From contig JAFLTX010000011.1 of assembly GCA_022509145.1 (NCBI GenBank), positions 1 through 44,205 of the forward strand: a stretch of DNA of 44,205 bases, read 5' to 3'. A program made the position numbers and the translations under genes. How positions within the stretch are numbered: the stretch's first letter is position 1; every line of letters begins with the position of its first letter. Positions 24,402 through 33,034 of the stretch are shown piece by piece. The stretch comes from Muribaculaceae bacterium. GTDB taxonomy: Bacteria; Bacteroidota; Bacteroidia; Bacteroidales; Muribaculaceae. The notes under the pieces were generated by a model. It did no database searches, had not been told where the DNA came from, and was given only the letters and a program-made list of their open reading frames with translations.

Positions 24402-26543
24402 CTATTTTAGATTGAACGAACCGTCGTCGAGGGTTACGTCTGTTTGGATTTCGTGCCAGGGAAGCACCTCGAATTCCACGGCTATGGAGTCGTCGAAGGG
24501 GCGCGTGTACGGCACGAGTTTCTGGTCGAGATTGTCTACGGGCATCCCTATGAGGTTCACGCCGTTGACCCGCACCCGATACCAGTGGTTTCTCACAAAC
24601 CCGTAGTCGCCTGTCACGGGCTCGTAGCTGGCATCCGTCACGGTGGCTTGCGTCGCGTTGTGGACTATGGGTACGGAATAGAACATGGTGCCGTGGTTGA
24701 AGTGCTCATAGGCGCCGGCATATTCGTAGATGAACGACTTGAGCTGGTTGTCGGTGAGCGGGAGCACGTCGAGAGTGCCGTCCTCGCGCTCGCGGGCTAT
24801 CCGAAGTCCGTCAATCCAGGGTATCACTTTCCCGTCGCCGTTCTCGATAAGTGCCGGAATGCAGAAGTTGGCCTGACGGTTGGCCACGGCGCGGGTCAGA
24901 GAGTCGGTGCCGAGATAGAGCTTGTAGGGATGAGCCCGGTTGTCCTGGGGCACCGAGAGAGCAAGCTTCTGCCCGTTGGTGTAGGCGCCGTCGGCAGCAA
25001 CGTCCGGGCCGAATTTATAATAAGGATATGTCAGTTCGCCGCTTTCTGCGCTCTCGAGGATAGATCTAAGCCTGAGGCGGAAGCTGGTGACGAAGTCCTC
25101 CTTGGTGACGTAGTAGATGTTGTCGCGGTCTACGTATATGTCGTAATTCTTGCTGTCGGCGTCGAGGCCCGAGAGGAGCAGCTTGGCGCCCACCACCACG
25201 CTCGTGGAGCCGAGGCTGTGGGTGTAATGCCCGGCGTGGATGTATTCGTTGAAGGTGTTCTCCGGCTCATACTGGGGGAAGTTTAATGCCCAGTCGTTGT
25301 TCCCGATGGGGCTCTCGATGATATTCCGGTTCATCTCGTTGAAAGATATGAACCGTGTAGAGAAAAAGTCGGGCGCGGGAGGCGCGGAGTATGCCTTCAC
25401 CAGCTCGTAGCCGTCGTCGTCGCGCTTGAGGTTGTCGAGAGCCCGGCGATACTGCCAGGGGTAGTTTCCCTGCCTGAGGCTGTAGTGCGGGTCCACACTC
25501 CAGTGGCTGCGGTGGTTGGCCTCGCTGTTCCACCCCGAGAAGAACGGCTTGTTTTTCCCGTTGATGTTGTCGTATAACGTGGAAGGATACGTGTCGTAGG
25601 GGGCGTCTTCCGGCTTCTCGATGTTTTTGAAGTAGTGGTTGGCCATCTCGATGTTGTTCACGCCCCAGCCGGTGATGGCGGCCTTCCACGAGTGGCGCGA
25701 AGAGTAGGGACGGTCGAGCTGATAGTAAATCCGCGTCACCAGCTTGGTGTCGTTGGGGAGATACACCAGCGGCTCCTCCTGCAGGCACTGGGTAAACTGG
25801 ATGCTCACCTTGGCCACGTTCCTCTCCACCCAAGCCACGATAGGTCTTTCGGCATCTTCGGCCTCGGCGGCCGTCGGGAAGAATACGGAGGGGTCGAGCG
25901 GCTCGGCCTGCGCATGGCAATAGATTCCCGTTTCGGCGTCTTTCTTCAGGTAGGCAGAGCTGGCCATGGTGAAATATTCCCTTACTTTCCCCGTATGATG
26001 CCACGGGTATTCCTTGTCGAGCAACGCCGTGATGTCTTCGATGGTGGCGGTTGCGTAGTTGAGCATCTCCAGCTTGTCCTTGAGCCCCTCGGTGTTGAGA
26101 GCCACCAGGCTGTAGCGGGGGGTGACGTTGCCGAGGGCCGGATTCATGAATTTTACTGAGAAGACCGTCTCCACCACGTCTTTCTTGTTGGAGTCGAGCT
26201 TGGCGTCTACCGGTATCAGGTCGCAGTGGGTCACGTATCTGTAATTCTTGTCGAAGAATATGATTACGTGCTCTCCGTCTTCGTCGAAGTTGATGGCGTT
26301 TTCATAGATTTCGCCGTCGTCGTAGTTTTCCAGATTCTGGCCTCTGGTGGAAGATGAGGAGGTGTCGCTCAGCTTCACGCTCACCAAGGCATATCGAGCC
26401 TCGCCTTCGGCCAGATTCCAACGGGGGTCTTCACACTCGTCGAGAACGTCGGCTATGCACGAAGTGAACGTGCCGCAGCCGAGCACCCCCATTATGAGGG
26501 CGGCCGCCGTCTGAAATATTCTTTTATATGCCTGTTTGGTCAT
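24402..26543 (-). CDS. Fimbrillin-like subunit, Mfa1-type (713 aa)
   Basis: Signal peptide and lipobox TFTSC (Cys29), then a Thr-Arg site at Arg67 (STRGQN). The N-domain strand GEHVIIFFDKNYRYVTHCDL corresponds to the NxxxLFFFD-type strand of Mfa1-like pilins. The Ala-Lys-Val segment NVAKVSIQF is the usual core of fimbrillin, and FVRNHWYRVRVNGVNLIG plus the last strand AVEFEVLPW is the typical end. Two subunits of this type in one operon suggest a second shaft or adaptor pilin. It starts 11 bp after the anchor gene. Confidence 0.82.
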   Translation of the reverse strand: MTKQAYKRIFQTAAALIMGVLGCGTFTSCIADVLDECEDPRWNLAEGEARYALVSVKLSDTSSSSTRGQNLENYDDGEIYENAINFDEDGEHVIIFFDKNYRYVTHCDLIPVDAKLDSNKKDVVETVFSVKFMNPALGNVTPRYSLVALNTEGLKDKLEMLNYATATIEDITALLDKEYPWHHTGKVREYFTMASSAYLKKDAETGIYCHAQAEPLDPSVFFPTAAEAEDAERPIVAWVERNVAKVSIQFTQCLQEEPLVYLPNDTKLVTRIYYQLDRPYSSRHSWKAAITGWGVNNIEMANHYFKNIEKPEDAPYDTYPSTLYDNINGKNKPFFSGWNSEANHRSHWSVDPHYSLRQGNYPWQYRRALDNLKRDDDGYELVKAYSAPPAPDFFSTRFISFNEMNRNIIESPIGNNDWALNFPQYEPENTFNEYIHAGHYTHSLGSTSVVVGAKLLLSGLDADSKNYDIYVDRDNIYYVTKEDFVTSFRLRLRSILESAESGELTYPYYKFGPDVAADGAYTNGQKLALSVPQDNRAHPYKLYLGTDSLTRAVANRQANFCIPALIENGDGKVIPWIDGLRIAREREDGTLDVLPLTDNQLKSFIYEYAGAYEHFNHGTMFYSVPIVHNATQATVTDASYEPVTGDYGFVRNHWYRVRVNGVNLIGMPVDNLDQKLVPYTRPFDDSIAVEFEVLPWHEIQTDVTLDDGSFNLK

Positions 26544-26554
26544 TCAAATTCCTC

Positions 26555-27616
26555 CTAAAGGGTCTCGTCCTGGTCGGGCACTTTCACCCAGTTGTTGATT
26601 ATGATGCGGTTGGCGGTCCATTCGCCCTGGTCACCGATGATGTAGAAGGAGCAGTTGTAGGTGTCTTCGCAGTCGAGATACCATTGCTCCGTCTTCTCGG
26701 CGCTGCGCGTGGAGGTGAAGGTCTGCATCTCGAGCAGATATTTCAGGAAGGGGATGGCGAAGACTTCGCTCCCCTCCTTGTCGCGCACCACCAGTCTGGC
26801 CGTCTCCTTATGTGAGGCCATGAGGCGTGCCACCGACAGATGGGCTATCAGGGCGCCGGCCTCCACCTGGTCGCCGTTGTATTCCGACGTCGAGGTGAGT
26901 ATCGAGATGGTGTGGGGGCTGTAGGTCAGCGTCTCGTCTTCGCTTATCAGGGAGTTGTCGTCGAAGTGCATCGTGCCGTTGGCGTCTTCGTAGCTTACGG
27001 TGTAGTCGCCGTCTTCAAACGTGGCTTCCGGATGCTGGATCCATACGGAGATGCTGTTGGTGTTTTTGGTAAGTTCCACCTTCACCGGGCGGTCGATGTT
27101 GTCGCCGGTGATGGTGACGTTGCGCGTCACGCCGTGATAGAGGTCTTCGAATTTCTCGTGTCTCACGGGGTTGCCGTCGGCCTCTGTCTTGATGCGGCAG
27201 TGGTCGCCCTCGGCGCGTGATGCGTATTTATGATTGAGCTTGAAAGCGTTGTTTTCATCGTTGGAATTGAGGCCACACCATGCAATGAAGGTGTAGGTGC
27301 CCGTTCCAAGACCCGTAGGCATGATGAAGCCGTCTACGAGATTGGAGGCATCTTCGGTTTTCTCAAAAACCAATTCTCCCGATTCTGCATCGAGAACGAA
27401 GAGGTGGACCGTCTCCACCGTTCCGACGAAGGCGTCGGGTCCTATGCCGTCTTTGCTCTGCAGGGCCTGACGGTTTTTTGTGAAGAGGAATTGCACCTTC
27501 ACGGAGCAATCGCCTTCGGGGTCAAAGATGAAACTGTCGTTGCACGCCGCCATCAGGGGCAGAAGTGCCAACAGACTGGCCGACAGTATTTTCTTGACAA
27601 TCTTATTCCTTATCAT
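26555..27616 (-). CDS. FimB/Mfa2-family fimbrial anchor lipoprotein (353 aa)
   Basis: Lipoprotein signal with LMAAC (Cys25) followed by FIFDPEGDCSVKVQFLF, the conserved opening of FimB/Mfa2 proteins (Asp-Cys after the lipid anchor). Later blocks are VHLFVLDAESGELVFE, TYTFIAWCGL and a VELTKNTNSISVWI strand. The family anchors fimbriae in the outer membrane and limits their length. Unlike its four neighbours it has no early Thr-Arg site, consistent with staying uncleaved and membrane-bound. The gene comes second, after a hairpin that could reduce its expression relative to the major pilin. Confidence 0.88.
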   Translation of the reverse strand: MIRNKIVKKILSASLLALLPLMAACNDSFIFDPEGDCSVKVQFLFTKNRQALQSKDGIGPDAFVGTVETVHLFVLDAESGELVFEKTEDASNLVDGFIMPTGLGTGTYTFIAWCGLNSNDENNAFKLNHKYASRAEGDHCRIKTEADGNPVRHEKFEDLYHGVTRNVTITGDNIDRPVKVELTKNTNSISVWIQHPEATFEDGDYTVSYEDANGTMHFDDNSLISEDETLTYSPHTISILTSTSEYNGDQVEAGALIAHLSVARLMASHKETARLVVRDKEGSEVFAIPFLKYLLEMQTFTSTRSAEKTEQWYLDCEDTYNCSFYIIGDQGEWTANRIIINNWVKVPDQDETL

Positions 27617-27691
27617 TTCTTGAATTCCTTGTTTTGAGGGTTGAGGGTTGAGGTGCGGCTCGCCGCAGCGGCCGCGATGGCTTGAAAAGAG

Positions 27692-27729
27692 AAAGGGGCG
27701 CAGGCTTTGGCGCCGTGTAGCGCCCCTTT
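27692..27729 (-). terminator. Hairpin between the major pilin and anchor genes
   Basis: A 10-bp stem (AAAGGGGCGC / GCGCCCCTTT) with an inner GGCGCC palindrome is followed on the minus strand by CTCTTTTC. It may act as a partial terminator or mRNA-stabilising end that gives more pilin than anchor transcript. Confidence 0.6.
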
Positions 27730-27744
27730 TTCTATATGAGAGTG

Positions 27745-29835
27745 TCAGAGTGTAACGTCCTGAGTCGGAACCAGAGCCCAGTTGAGCACGATGATGCGTG
27801 CGCCGATGTAGTAGTCTTCGTCGTTCGGCGGAACGATGGGCTCGTTCGGGTTGGGTATTGCGTTGCCCAGACCTTCGATCTTGGTTACGTTGATGGTGTA
27901 GACGTGGTTGCGCACAAGGCCGAAGTCACCGCTCTTCACATTCTCCCAATTCCAACCTTCGTCGGTAGGCATCAGGCCTGCGTTTTCGTTGCCGGTGCGA
28001 TAGAACCCGAGGTGCTTGACGGGGATGTTGAAGTAAGCTTTGCCGTTGTTGAAGGCGCGGGTGGTACCTACAGCCGAGAAGAGAAGACGGTTTACAACGT
28101 CTACATTCGCTGCGGTCACCTCCACGATCTCGCCGTTGAGGTCGGCATAGAGTTTATGGTCGCCAAGCTTGCTGAGGTCTACCTGCAGAGTGGTGAAGCG
28201 GCTGTCGAGAGCCATGTTCTGGAGCACGTTCAGGTTCGGGTGAGTCAGAACGAATGCGTCGGCATAACCTTGTGCAAACGTGCCGTTGTATACGGGGAGA
28301 TACTCCTCTTCGGTATCGCCGTCGGCAGTGTTCTTGTAATAGAAGTTGATGGCCTGCTCCATGAAATATTTGGTCATGTTGGCCTTGGTGTAATACGTGT
28401 AGTGGTCGCTGTTGCCGGTTACGTAGAAGCAGTCGTCGCCTGTGGGGAGGGCCACTGTCTGACCCTGGGCGTCGGTTACCACATAATGGCCGATCATCAC
28501 TACGGAAGCGATGGCCGAAGCCGGACCGGTTGTGAATTTGTAGGCATTTATGAGAGCCTGACCCTGAACGGTGTTTTCGCGGGCGTAGAGTGTGCTCGTG
28601 CCGTTTGCTGCAACATTCTTGGCAAAGCTCTTGTTCCCCTTGAGGGCGGCTGCCTCATTGAAGATTTCGTTGTATGAGTAATACTTGAGGCTGTAAGTGT
28701 CGTAGGTGCCGTCAACATTTTTATCCTTTGCAAGGTCGTCGGCTGTACGCGGATAGTGGGCCTCGTAGTAGGCGTGGGATTGTCCCCAGTAGCTACGGTG
28801 CTTGTCGGGGCTGTTCCAGCCGCTCCATCCTTCGAATACGTTCTGGAAGAAGCTGAAGTCGGCCGGCTGGCTGAAGTCGACGGTTTCGCCGTCTGCCTTG
28901 AAGAAGTTCTTCGTTACGTAGGTCTGAGGCTCCACTGCATTCACTGCCCAGGCTTCGGGAACGAACGTGAGGGTGTACTCTTCGCCCGAGTTGTCGGAGT
29001 TGGCCACCTTGATCCCTTTGATGATGTTGTTGTCGCCCGAAGTCTCGCCAAGCTGGAAGTTTACCTTTGCGGCGTAACGTTCCACGTAGATGTCTACTGT
29101 GGGGCTGGTGCTCGTGCCTTCGTTTCTGGCATCGATGGCAGCCTGGGCCTTCTGGGCGGTGGTGAAGATCTGGTTTGCCATGATCGGAGTGGCAACGATT
29201 CTTACGTTGTTCATACCGCTCACGGGGTCATTGCCGTAATATACGGAGTTGCTCATGGCAAAGAAATCGTGGTTGTTCACAGTCTTGATAAGGTCAGCCC
29301 TGAGGGTCTGCTCCACCTTGTTGATTGTGCTGAATTCGTCGCCTTCGAAGCTGGCGCTGATCGGGTTGACGAAAGCAATCACATAAGAGGGGATCAGTTC
29401 GCCCTTGTTGGCAGCCACCTGCACAACGCCCGAGTAAATCTTGTTGATGCTGGGGTCGGCGGGATTGGCGGCTGTTCCGGGTTGAACTGCGCCGGTGTTG
29501 TTTACGTCGTTCACTACAGTTACGTGCTTCAGTCTGTTGCCGTTGGCGTCAAAGAACAGAAGATAGATGGAGTTTACGTCGTTCTCAGTGCCTGTGCCCG
29601 CGCTGAAGTGGGGGTCTTCATCGGGTTTGTACGTGTCTTCGGCGGTATAGTCGCCGAGAGCACCCGAAGAGCGGGTCATGTCGTACGAACCGTTCACTGA
29701 GATGTTCATGTAGAACGTCTGATCTGCTTCGAGCACTCCGTCGGGCTCAGGCAGCATGTTGTCGTTAGCACATGATGCCACCGTAAGCATAAGAGCCGAT
29801 GCAAATCCAAAAACTGAAAGTTTTTTGAAATTCAT
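27745..29835 (-). CDS. Mfa1-family major fimbrial subunit (696 aa)
   Basis: Type V pilin. Signal peptide with LTVASC (Cys22), Thr-Arg maturation site at Arg55 (MTRSSG), and the core strand INSIYLLFFD-like (NSIYLLFFDANGNRLK). The fimbrillin signature VERYAAKVNFQL is in the middle, the segment FGLVRNHVYTINVTKIEGLG comes near the end, and the last strand IIVLNWALVPTQDVTL is the donor strand inserted into the next subunit. It is the first gene of the operon, with its own promoter and a leader of about 205 nt, as expected for the most abundant subunit. Confidence 0.9.
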   Translation of the reverse strand: MNFKKLSVFGFASALMLTVASCANDNMLPEPDGVLEADQTFYMNISVNGSYDMTRSSGALGDYTAEDTYKPDEDPHFSAGTGTENDVNSIYLLFFDANGNRLKHVTVVNDVNNTGAVQPGTAANPADPSINKIYSGVVQVAANKGELIPSYVIAFVNPISASFEGDEFSTINKVEQTLRADLIKTVNNHDFFAMSNSVYYGNDPVSGMNNVRIVATPIMANQIFTTAQKAQAAIDARNEGTSTSPTVDIYVERYAAKVNFQLGETSGDNNIIKGIKVANSDNSGEEYTLTFVPEAWAVNAVEPQTYVTKNFFKADGETVDFSQPADFSFFQNVFEGWSGWNSPDKHRSYWGQSHAYYEAHYPRTADDLAKDKNVDGTYDTYSLKYYSYNEIFNEAAALKGNKSFAKNVAANGTSTLYARENTVQGQALINAYKFTTGPASAIASVVMIGHYVVTDAQGQTVALPTGDDCFYVTGNSDHYTYYTKANMTKYFMEQAINFYYKNTADGDTEEEYLPVYNGTFAQGYADAFVLTHPNLNVLQNMALDSRFTTLQVDLSKLGDHKLYADLNGEIVEVTAANVDVVNRLLFSAVGTTRAFNNGKAYFNIPVKHLGFYRTGNENAGLMPTDEGWNWENVKSGDFGLVRNHVYTINVTKIEGLGNAIPNPNEPIVPPNDEDYYIGARIIVLNWALVPTQDVTL

Positions 29836-30045
29836 GATTGTTACTATTTGTTGGTTATATTAATGTTGTTCAATATAAGTTGGTTACGTTAAAACGATAT
29901 GTTGTCGGGTTTCCCAATCGGCTTGCGCCGAAAGCTCCGGATTTCTCCTCCAGCCGTTTGAGTCTTCAGTTATGCAATAGCCTCATGAATACACATAATC
30001 AGTCTCTTCAGATGTTGGTTAAAGCCTATTGCGGGAAAAATCGCA

Positions 30046-30077
30046 CAAAATTATAAAAATTCCTACATTTCACCAAA
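30046..30077 (-). promoter_or_regulatory. Promoter of the fimbrial operon
   Basis: On the minus strand TTTG (30074-30077), a 20-bp spacer and TAATTTTG (30046-30053) match the consensus exactly. The start near 30041 gives a 205-nt leader containing a long-range GCAATAG/CTATTGC pairing, which could host regulation. No inverted repeats flank the promoter within the visible region, so phase inversion is not indicated. Confidence 0.78.
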
Positions 30078-30395
30078 TTTCCTCAATCGCAACTCCCAAT
30101 TTTAACGAAACTTAACCCGAATTCAATTTTTATTGAATGCGGCCTAAACCGAAATTCCTGCTCTCCCTCCACTTCTGCCTCACGCTCTCCGCCATTTTTG
30201 AGACACTTAACCCTTGAAATTAGCATCACCAACTTCGGCCTAAATTTTAGTTTTTGAATTCGCCACTTGGCGCTAAAATTTGTTTGGCATTGATAAGCTC
30301 CACTCTGTTAGCCTGTTGGCGTGAAATAGGGTTGAGCTACCAGCCTCACGATTACGATTGAAATCCGGAGATAAAGGCGCCCCTGAAAAATCGGA
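30078..30395. other. Intergenic region between two divergent promoters
   Basis: No gene is supported. It holds a hairpin ATTCAAT-TTTT-ATTGAAT (30121-30138) and A/T-rich sequence upstream of the fimbrial promoter, a plausible place for regulator binding. Confidence 0.4.
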
Positions 30396-30427
30396 TTTGG
30401 TGGAATGAGGAAAAAAGTTTAATTTTG
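30396..30427 (+). promoter_or_regulatory. Promoter of tRNA-Ser(CGA)
   Basis: TTTG (30396-30399), a 20-bp spacer and TAATTTTG (30420-30427) end 19 bp before the tRNA gene. Confidence 0.8.
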
Positions 30428-30446
30428 CAGTCTGAAACCACGAAAA

Positions 30447-30532
30447 GGAGAGATGCCGGAGTGGTCGATCGGGGCGGTCTCGAAAACCGTTGTACCTTTT
30501 AGGTACCCAGGGTTCGAATCCCTGTCTCTCCG
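30447..30532 (+). tRNA. tRNA-Ser(CGA)
   Basis: An 86-nt serine tRNA: acceptor GGAGAG/CTCTCC, anticodon loop with CGA, long variable arm built on GTACC/GGTAC, and T loop TTCGAAT. No CCA is encoded, so it must be added after transcription, unlike tRNA-Ser(GCU) in this window. Confidence 0.95.
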
Positions 30533-30549
30533 CAAAAACAACACCGCCA

Positions 30550-30574
30550 GCCGCAGGCCCCCAAAGCCTGCGGC
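30550..30574 (+). terminator. Terminator of tRNA-Ser(CGA)
   Basis: A 9-bp GC-rich stem GCCGCAGGC / GCCTGCGGC with a 7-nt loop, then CCTCATTTT. From here to 30848 no gene is supported. Confidence 0.75.
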
Positions 30575-30848
30575 CCTCATTTTACCCCTATAATACCCAG
30601 CACTACCGGCATAGGTTGCCTTCCCTGAAACGTAGGCCCCCGTGGCCTCCCCAACCACCGCCGAATGATTCCAGTTGCTCTGCTTATTCCGTTTTCTCCG
30701 CTCCCTCCATTCCGAGCCTGCCGAAAAAATCAAGCTGGAAGTAGAAAAATCAATTAAAGGTTTGTCTCCGGGTGTCCCATTAGCCCCATTGGCCCCATTC
30801 CCTCTCCCTGATAGCTCCGACAACTGAAACCTGAAAACTGACAACTCG

Positions 30849-30880
30849 TTTGCTTTTTCCCTCCGCTTTCCTTATTTTTG
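30849..30880 (+). promoter_or_regulatory. Promoter placed directly at the start codon (leaderless mRNA)
   Basis: TTTG (30849-30852), a 20-bp spacer and TATTTTTG (30873-30880) are followed after only 4 bp by the ATG of the kinase-partner gene. The transcript should begin at or beside the A of the start codon. Confidence 0.7.
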
Positions 30881-30884
30881 CGCT

Positions 30885-31457
30885 ATGTTTACACTCCCGG
30901 CAGCCGTCAAGGCTGAAATTGAAAGATGTTATGGCCAGCCACTCAAATATCCGGCCGACTGCCATCGCCTCGCCATCAACGTGCGCCAGACCCTGAATGA
31001 AACCATTGGCGTTACAACCCTAAAGCGCATCCTCGGTTTCGTCTCCGACGTTGAGGAACCGCGCAAATCCACCCTCGACATCCTGGCCCGCTATTGCGGT
31101 TTCACCGACTATGAGGAGATGAAAAGGAAGGTGGCGCCGGGAGGCGATTCCGATTTCGAACAGGACCCCGATATCGACACCTCGGCACTCCTGCCGGGCG
31201 CGGTGGTGAGGTTCGAGTATCTCCCCGACAGGAAAGTCAAGCTACGCTATCTCGGCAATTCAGAATTTGAGGTGGTGGAAAGCGAAAACGGCAGTCTGCA
31301 GCCGGGCGACATCATCACGGTGTCCAATTTTGTAAAAGACTCGCCGCTCACGGTCAGCAGTGTGAGGCGCAACGGCACCGATCTCGGCCGCTACACAGCC
31401 GGTAAAGTGTCGGGCATCACCTCGCTCTACTTGGAAGAACCCGATTCGGCCTCCTGA
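30885..31457 (+). CDS. Kinase-partner protein, copy A (190 aa)
   Basis: One of three paralogues in this window, each next to a membrane Ser/Thr kinase. The N-terminal half is helical with the shared core VTTLKRILGFV...STLDILARYCGFTDYEEM, resembling a helix-turn-helix. The C-terminal half (residues about 100-190) is a small beta domain: LLPGAVVRFEYLPDRKVKLR, YLGNSEFEVVESENGSLQPGD, then a closing GxYTAGKVSGI. No signal peptide or membrane segment, so cytoplasmic. I know no named family. It may be the kinase's regulator or substrate. Unlike copies B and C it is transcribed toward its kinase, and the two genes overlap tail to tail by 31 bp. Confidence 0.8.
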   Translation: MFTLPAAVKAEIERCYGQPLKYPADCHRLAINVRQTLNETIGVTTLKRILGFVSDVEEPRKSTLDILARYCGFTDYEEMKRKVAPGGDSDFEQDPDIDTSALLPGAVVRFEYLPDRKVKLRYLGNSEFEVVESENGSLQPGDIITVSNFVKDSPLTVSSVRRNGTDLGRYTAGKVSGITSLYLEEPDSAS

Positions 31458-32794
31458 CAGAGTCGCATATATCTCTCAAACACCGGTCCCCAGCGTTTCT
31501 TCTCCTCAGCCTGCAGCAGCTCGCCCATCGTGTCGTCGATCAGCGATGGCGACAGCTCCGTATATTTGGCTTTATACGGCGCGGTGTCAAATAGTTTGCG
31601 GTACGCTTCCTGATATGAACGGCTCACCGCCTTGGAGTCCTCCTGCGAAAACCGCTCTTTTTGAATATATGAGCCCAGCATCCTCTCGAAGCCGGAGAAA
31701 TTTTTGTTGATATCTGCCATCATTTCACCTTTCAATTGCTCATACGCCTCATAAGAGAAAGAGGTTGAGGCGGTTGCAGGGGTAGGAGAGGGCGGCGTTG
31801 ACGGGGCTGCTGAAGCGGCAGGAGTGGCGTCTGGCTGGCGCGAGGATGTTGCCGGCTCGACTGACGGCTCCGGGGTAGGTTCATCAGCAGGCAGAAGACC
31901 CGTTTCTGACTCTTGAATATCGGTTGGTATCGGCTCCTCGGCCGGCTCCTCAGCTGGCAGCTCTGCGCCCCGTTGATTTACAATAAAATATACCCCAACA
32001 CCTAAAACAGCCAGCAGAAGGATGGCTGCAATCCAAGCGCCCCGGCTCGACGCGCGGCTTCTCAACAACCGCTCCAACTCCTCTTTTGAGGCGAGGCGTC
32101 CTTCGTGGGCCGGGAGAAGAAGTCGCCTCTCGATACGCTTGAACCGCCGTTTCGGGAAGCCGGTAGTTTCTGAACGAATATACGCCAGGATTCTTCCCAA
32201 TCCGAAATAATCACTCTCGGCTCCTCTTTCGTCCGGGTCGGTCTCGGGAGGCAGCAAACCGGGCGTAAAGCCGCGGGTGTCGTCGTAAAAGTCTGATGCA
32301 CAGAAACCTAAATCAACAAGTTTGAGAGTGGTTCCAACCCTTGAGATAATGACATTCTCCGGCTTCAGGTCAAGATGCACCACCTGATTGTGGTGGAGAT
32401 AATCGATAACGTCGACAAACTCCCGCAAGAAACGCTCCACATTACCCTTGCTTTGAAAATACGCGGGGTTAGCCCTGATGAAATCCGGCAACGTCTCCCC
32501 GTCGATGAATTCCTGAACGATATAACGCCCCGCGGGGAGCAGACCCTCGGCAAAGATATACTTGGGGAGATTGGGATGGTCGAGGCGGAAACCGATCTCG
32601 GCCTCCTTCTTGAAAGCCGCGAGCATCCTGGCATCCTCGGCCAACTCCGGCTTTATCTCCTTGACAAACACTTTCTTGCCGGCGATACGCGACACATAGG
32701 CAATACACGTGCCGCCCGAGGCCCTCTCCAGCCGAGTGAGCCGCAGCATCCCGGAGCCCTCCGTTCCCTCTCTCTCAAATTCCGAATTCCTCAT
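31427..32794 (-). CDS. Membrane Ser/Thr protein kinase, copy A (455 aa)
   Basis: A Hanks-type kinase domain (residues about 15-245) with Lys45 (FVKEI), Glu64 in the helix-C signature KKEAEIGFRLDHPNLP, catalytic loop HLDLKPENVI (Asp142, Lys144) and DLG (Asp161) instead of DFG. A transmembrane helix (GAWIAAILLLAVLGVGVYFI, 252-271) follows. Next come a Glu/Pro/Ala/Ser-rich stalk of about 75 residues and a helical extracytoplasmic domain (YEQLKGEMMADINKNF onward). A glycine-rich loop is not evident, as in the other copies. It probably senses envelope signals and phosphorylates cytoplasmic partners, of which the neighbouring small protein is the best candidate. Confidence 0.88.
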   Translation of the reverse strand: MRNSEFEREGTEGSGMLRLTRLERASGGTCIAYVSRIAGKKVFVKEIKPELAEDARMLAAFKKEAEIGFRLDHPNLPKYIFAEGLLPAGRYIVQEFIDGETLPDFIRANPAYFQSKGNVERFLREFVDVIDYLHHNQVVHLDLKPENVIISRVGTTLKLVDLGFCASDFYDDTRGFTPGLLPPETDPDERGAESDYFGLGRILAYIRSETTGFPKRRFKRIERRLLLPAHEGRLASKEELERLLRSRASSRGAWIAAILLLAVLGVGVYFIVNQRGAELPAEEPAEEPIPTDIQESETGLLPADEPTPEPSVEPATSSRQPDATPAASAAPSTPPSPTPATASTSFSYEAYEQLKGEMMADINKNFSGFERMLGSYIQKERFSQEDSKAVSRSYQEAYRKLFDTAPYKAKYTELSPSLIDDTMGELLQAEEKKRWGPVFERYMRLCQEAESGSSK

Positions 32795-32834
32795 TCCACC
32801 CGCTTCGTTTCAGCCGCTGAGACAACGGCGCCGG

Positions 32835-32866
32835 TAAAATTAAGAGTTTAATCCATTATAACCAAA
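32835..32866 (-). promoter_or_regulatory. Promoter of kinase A
   Basis: On the minus strand TTTG, a 20-bp spacer and TAATTTTA (one mismatch to the consensus) give a start near 32830 and a leader of about 36 nt. Confidence 0.6.
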
Positions 32867-33034
32867 TAAAACATTGCGTTTTTGTTCCGTATTTTTTCAG
32901 CCCTACCCACAAGAAGTCCCATAGCGACAGCGCTTTAACTCCCTCGTTAAGCTTCTTCTTCCATTTTTACTTCAGGAATCGCTTTCCGACCATCAATCTT
33001 TTTTGAAATATTGGGAACCCGTTTAAAGGGTTGC

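Noticed and set aside
27736-29700. Rightward frames (313 and 314 codons) opposite the major pilin gene
   Set aside because: Antisense shadows of an unmistakable Mfa1-type pilin.
30419-30844. 141-codon leftward frame
   Set aside because: It runs through the tRNA-Ser(CGA) gene and its terminator.
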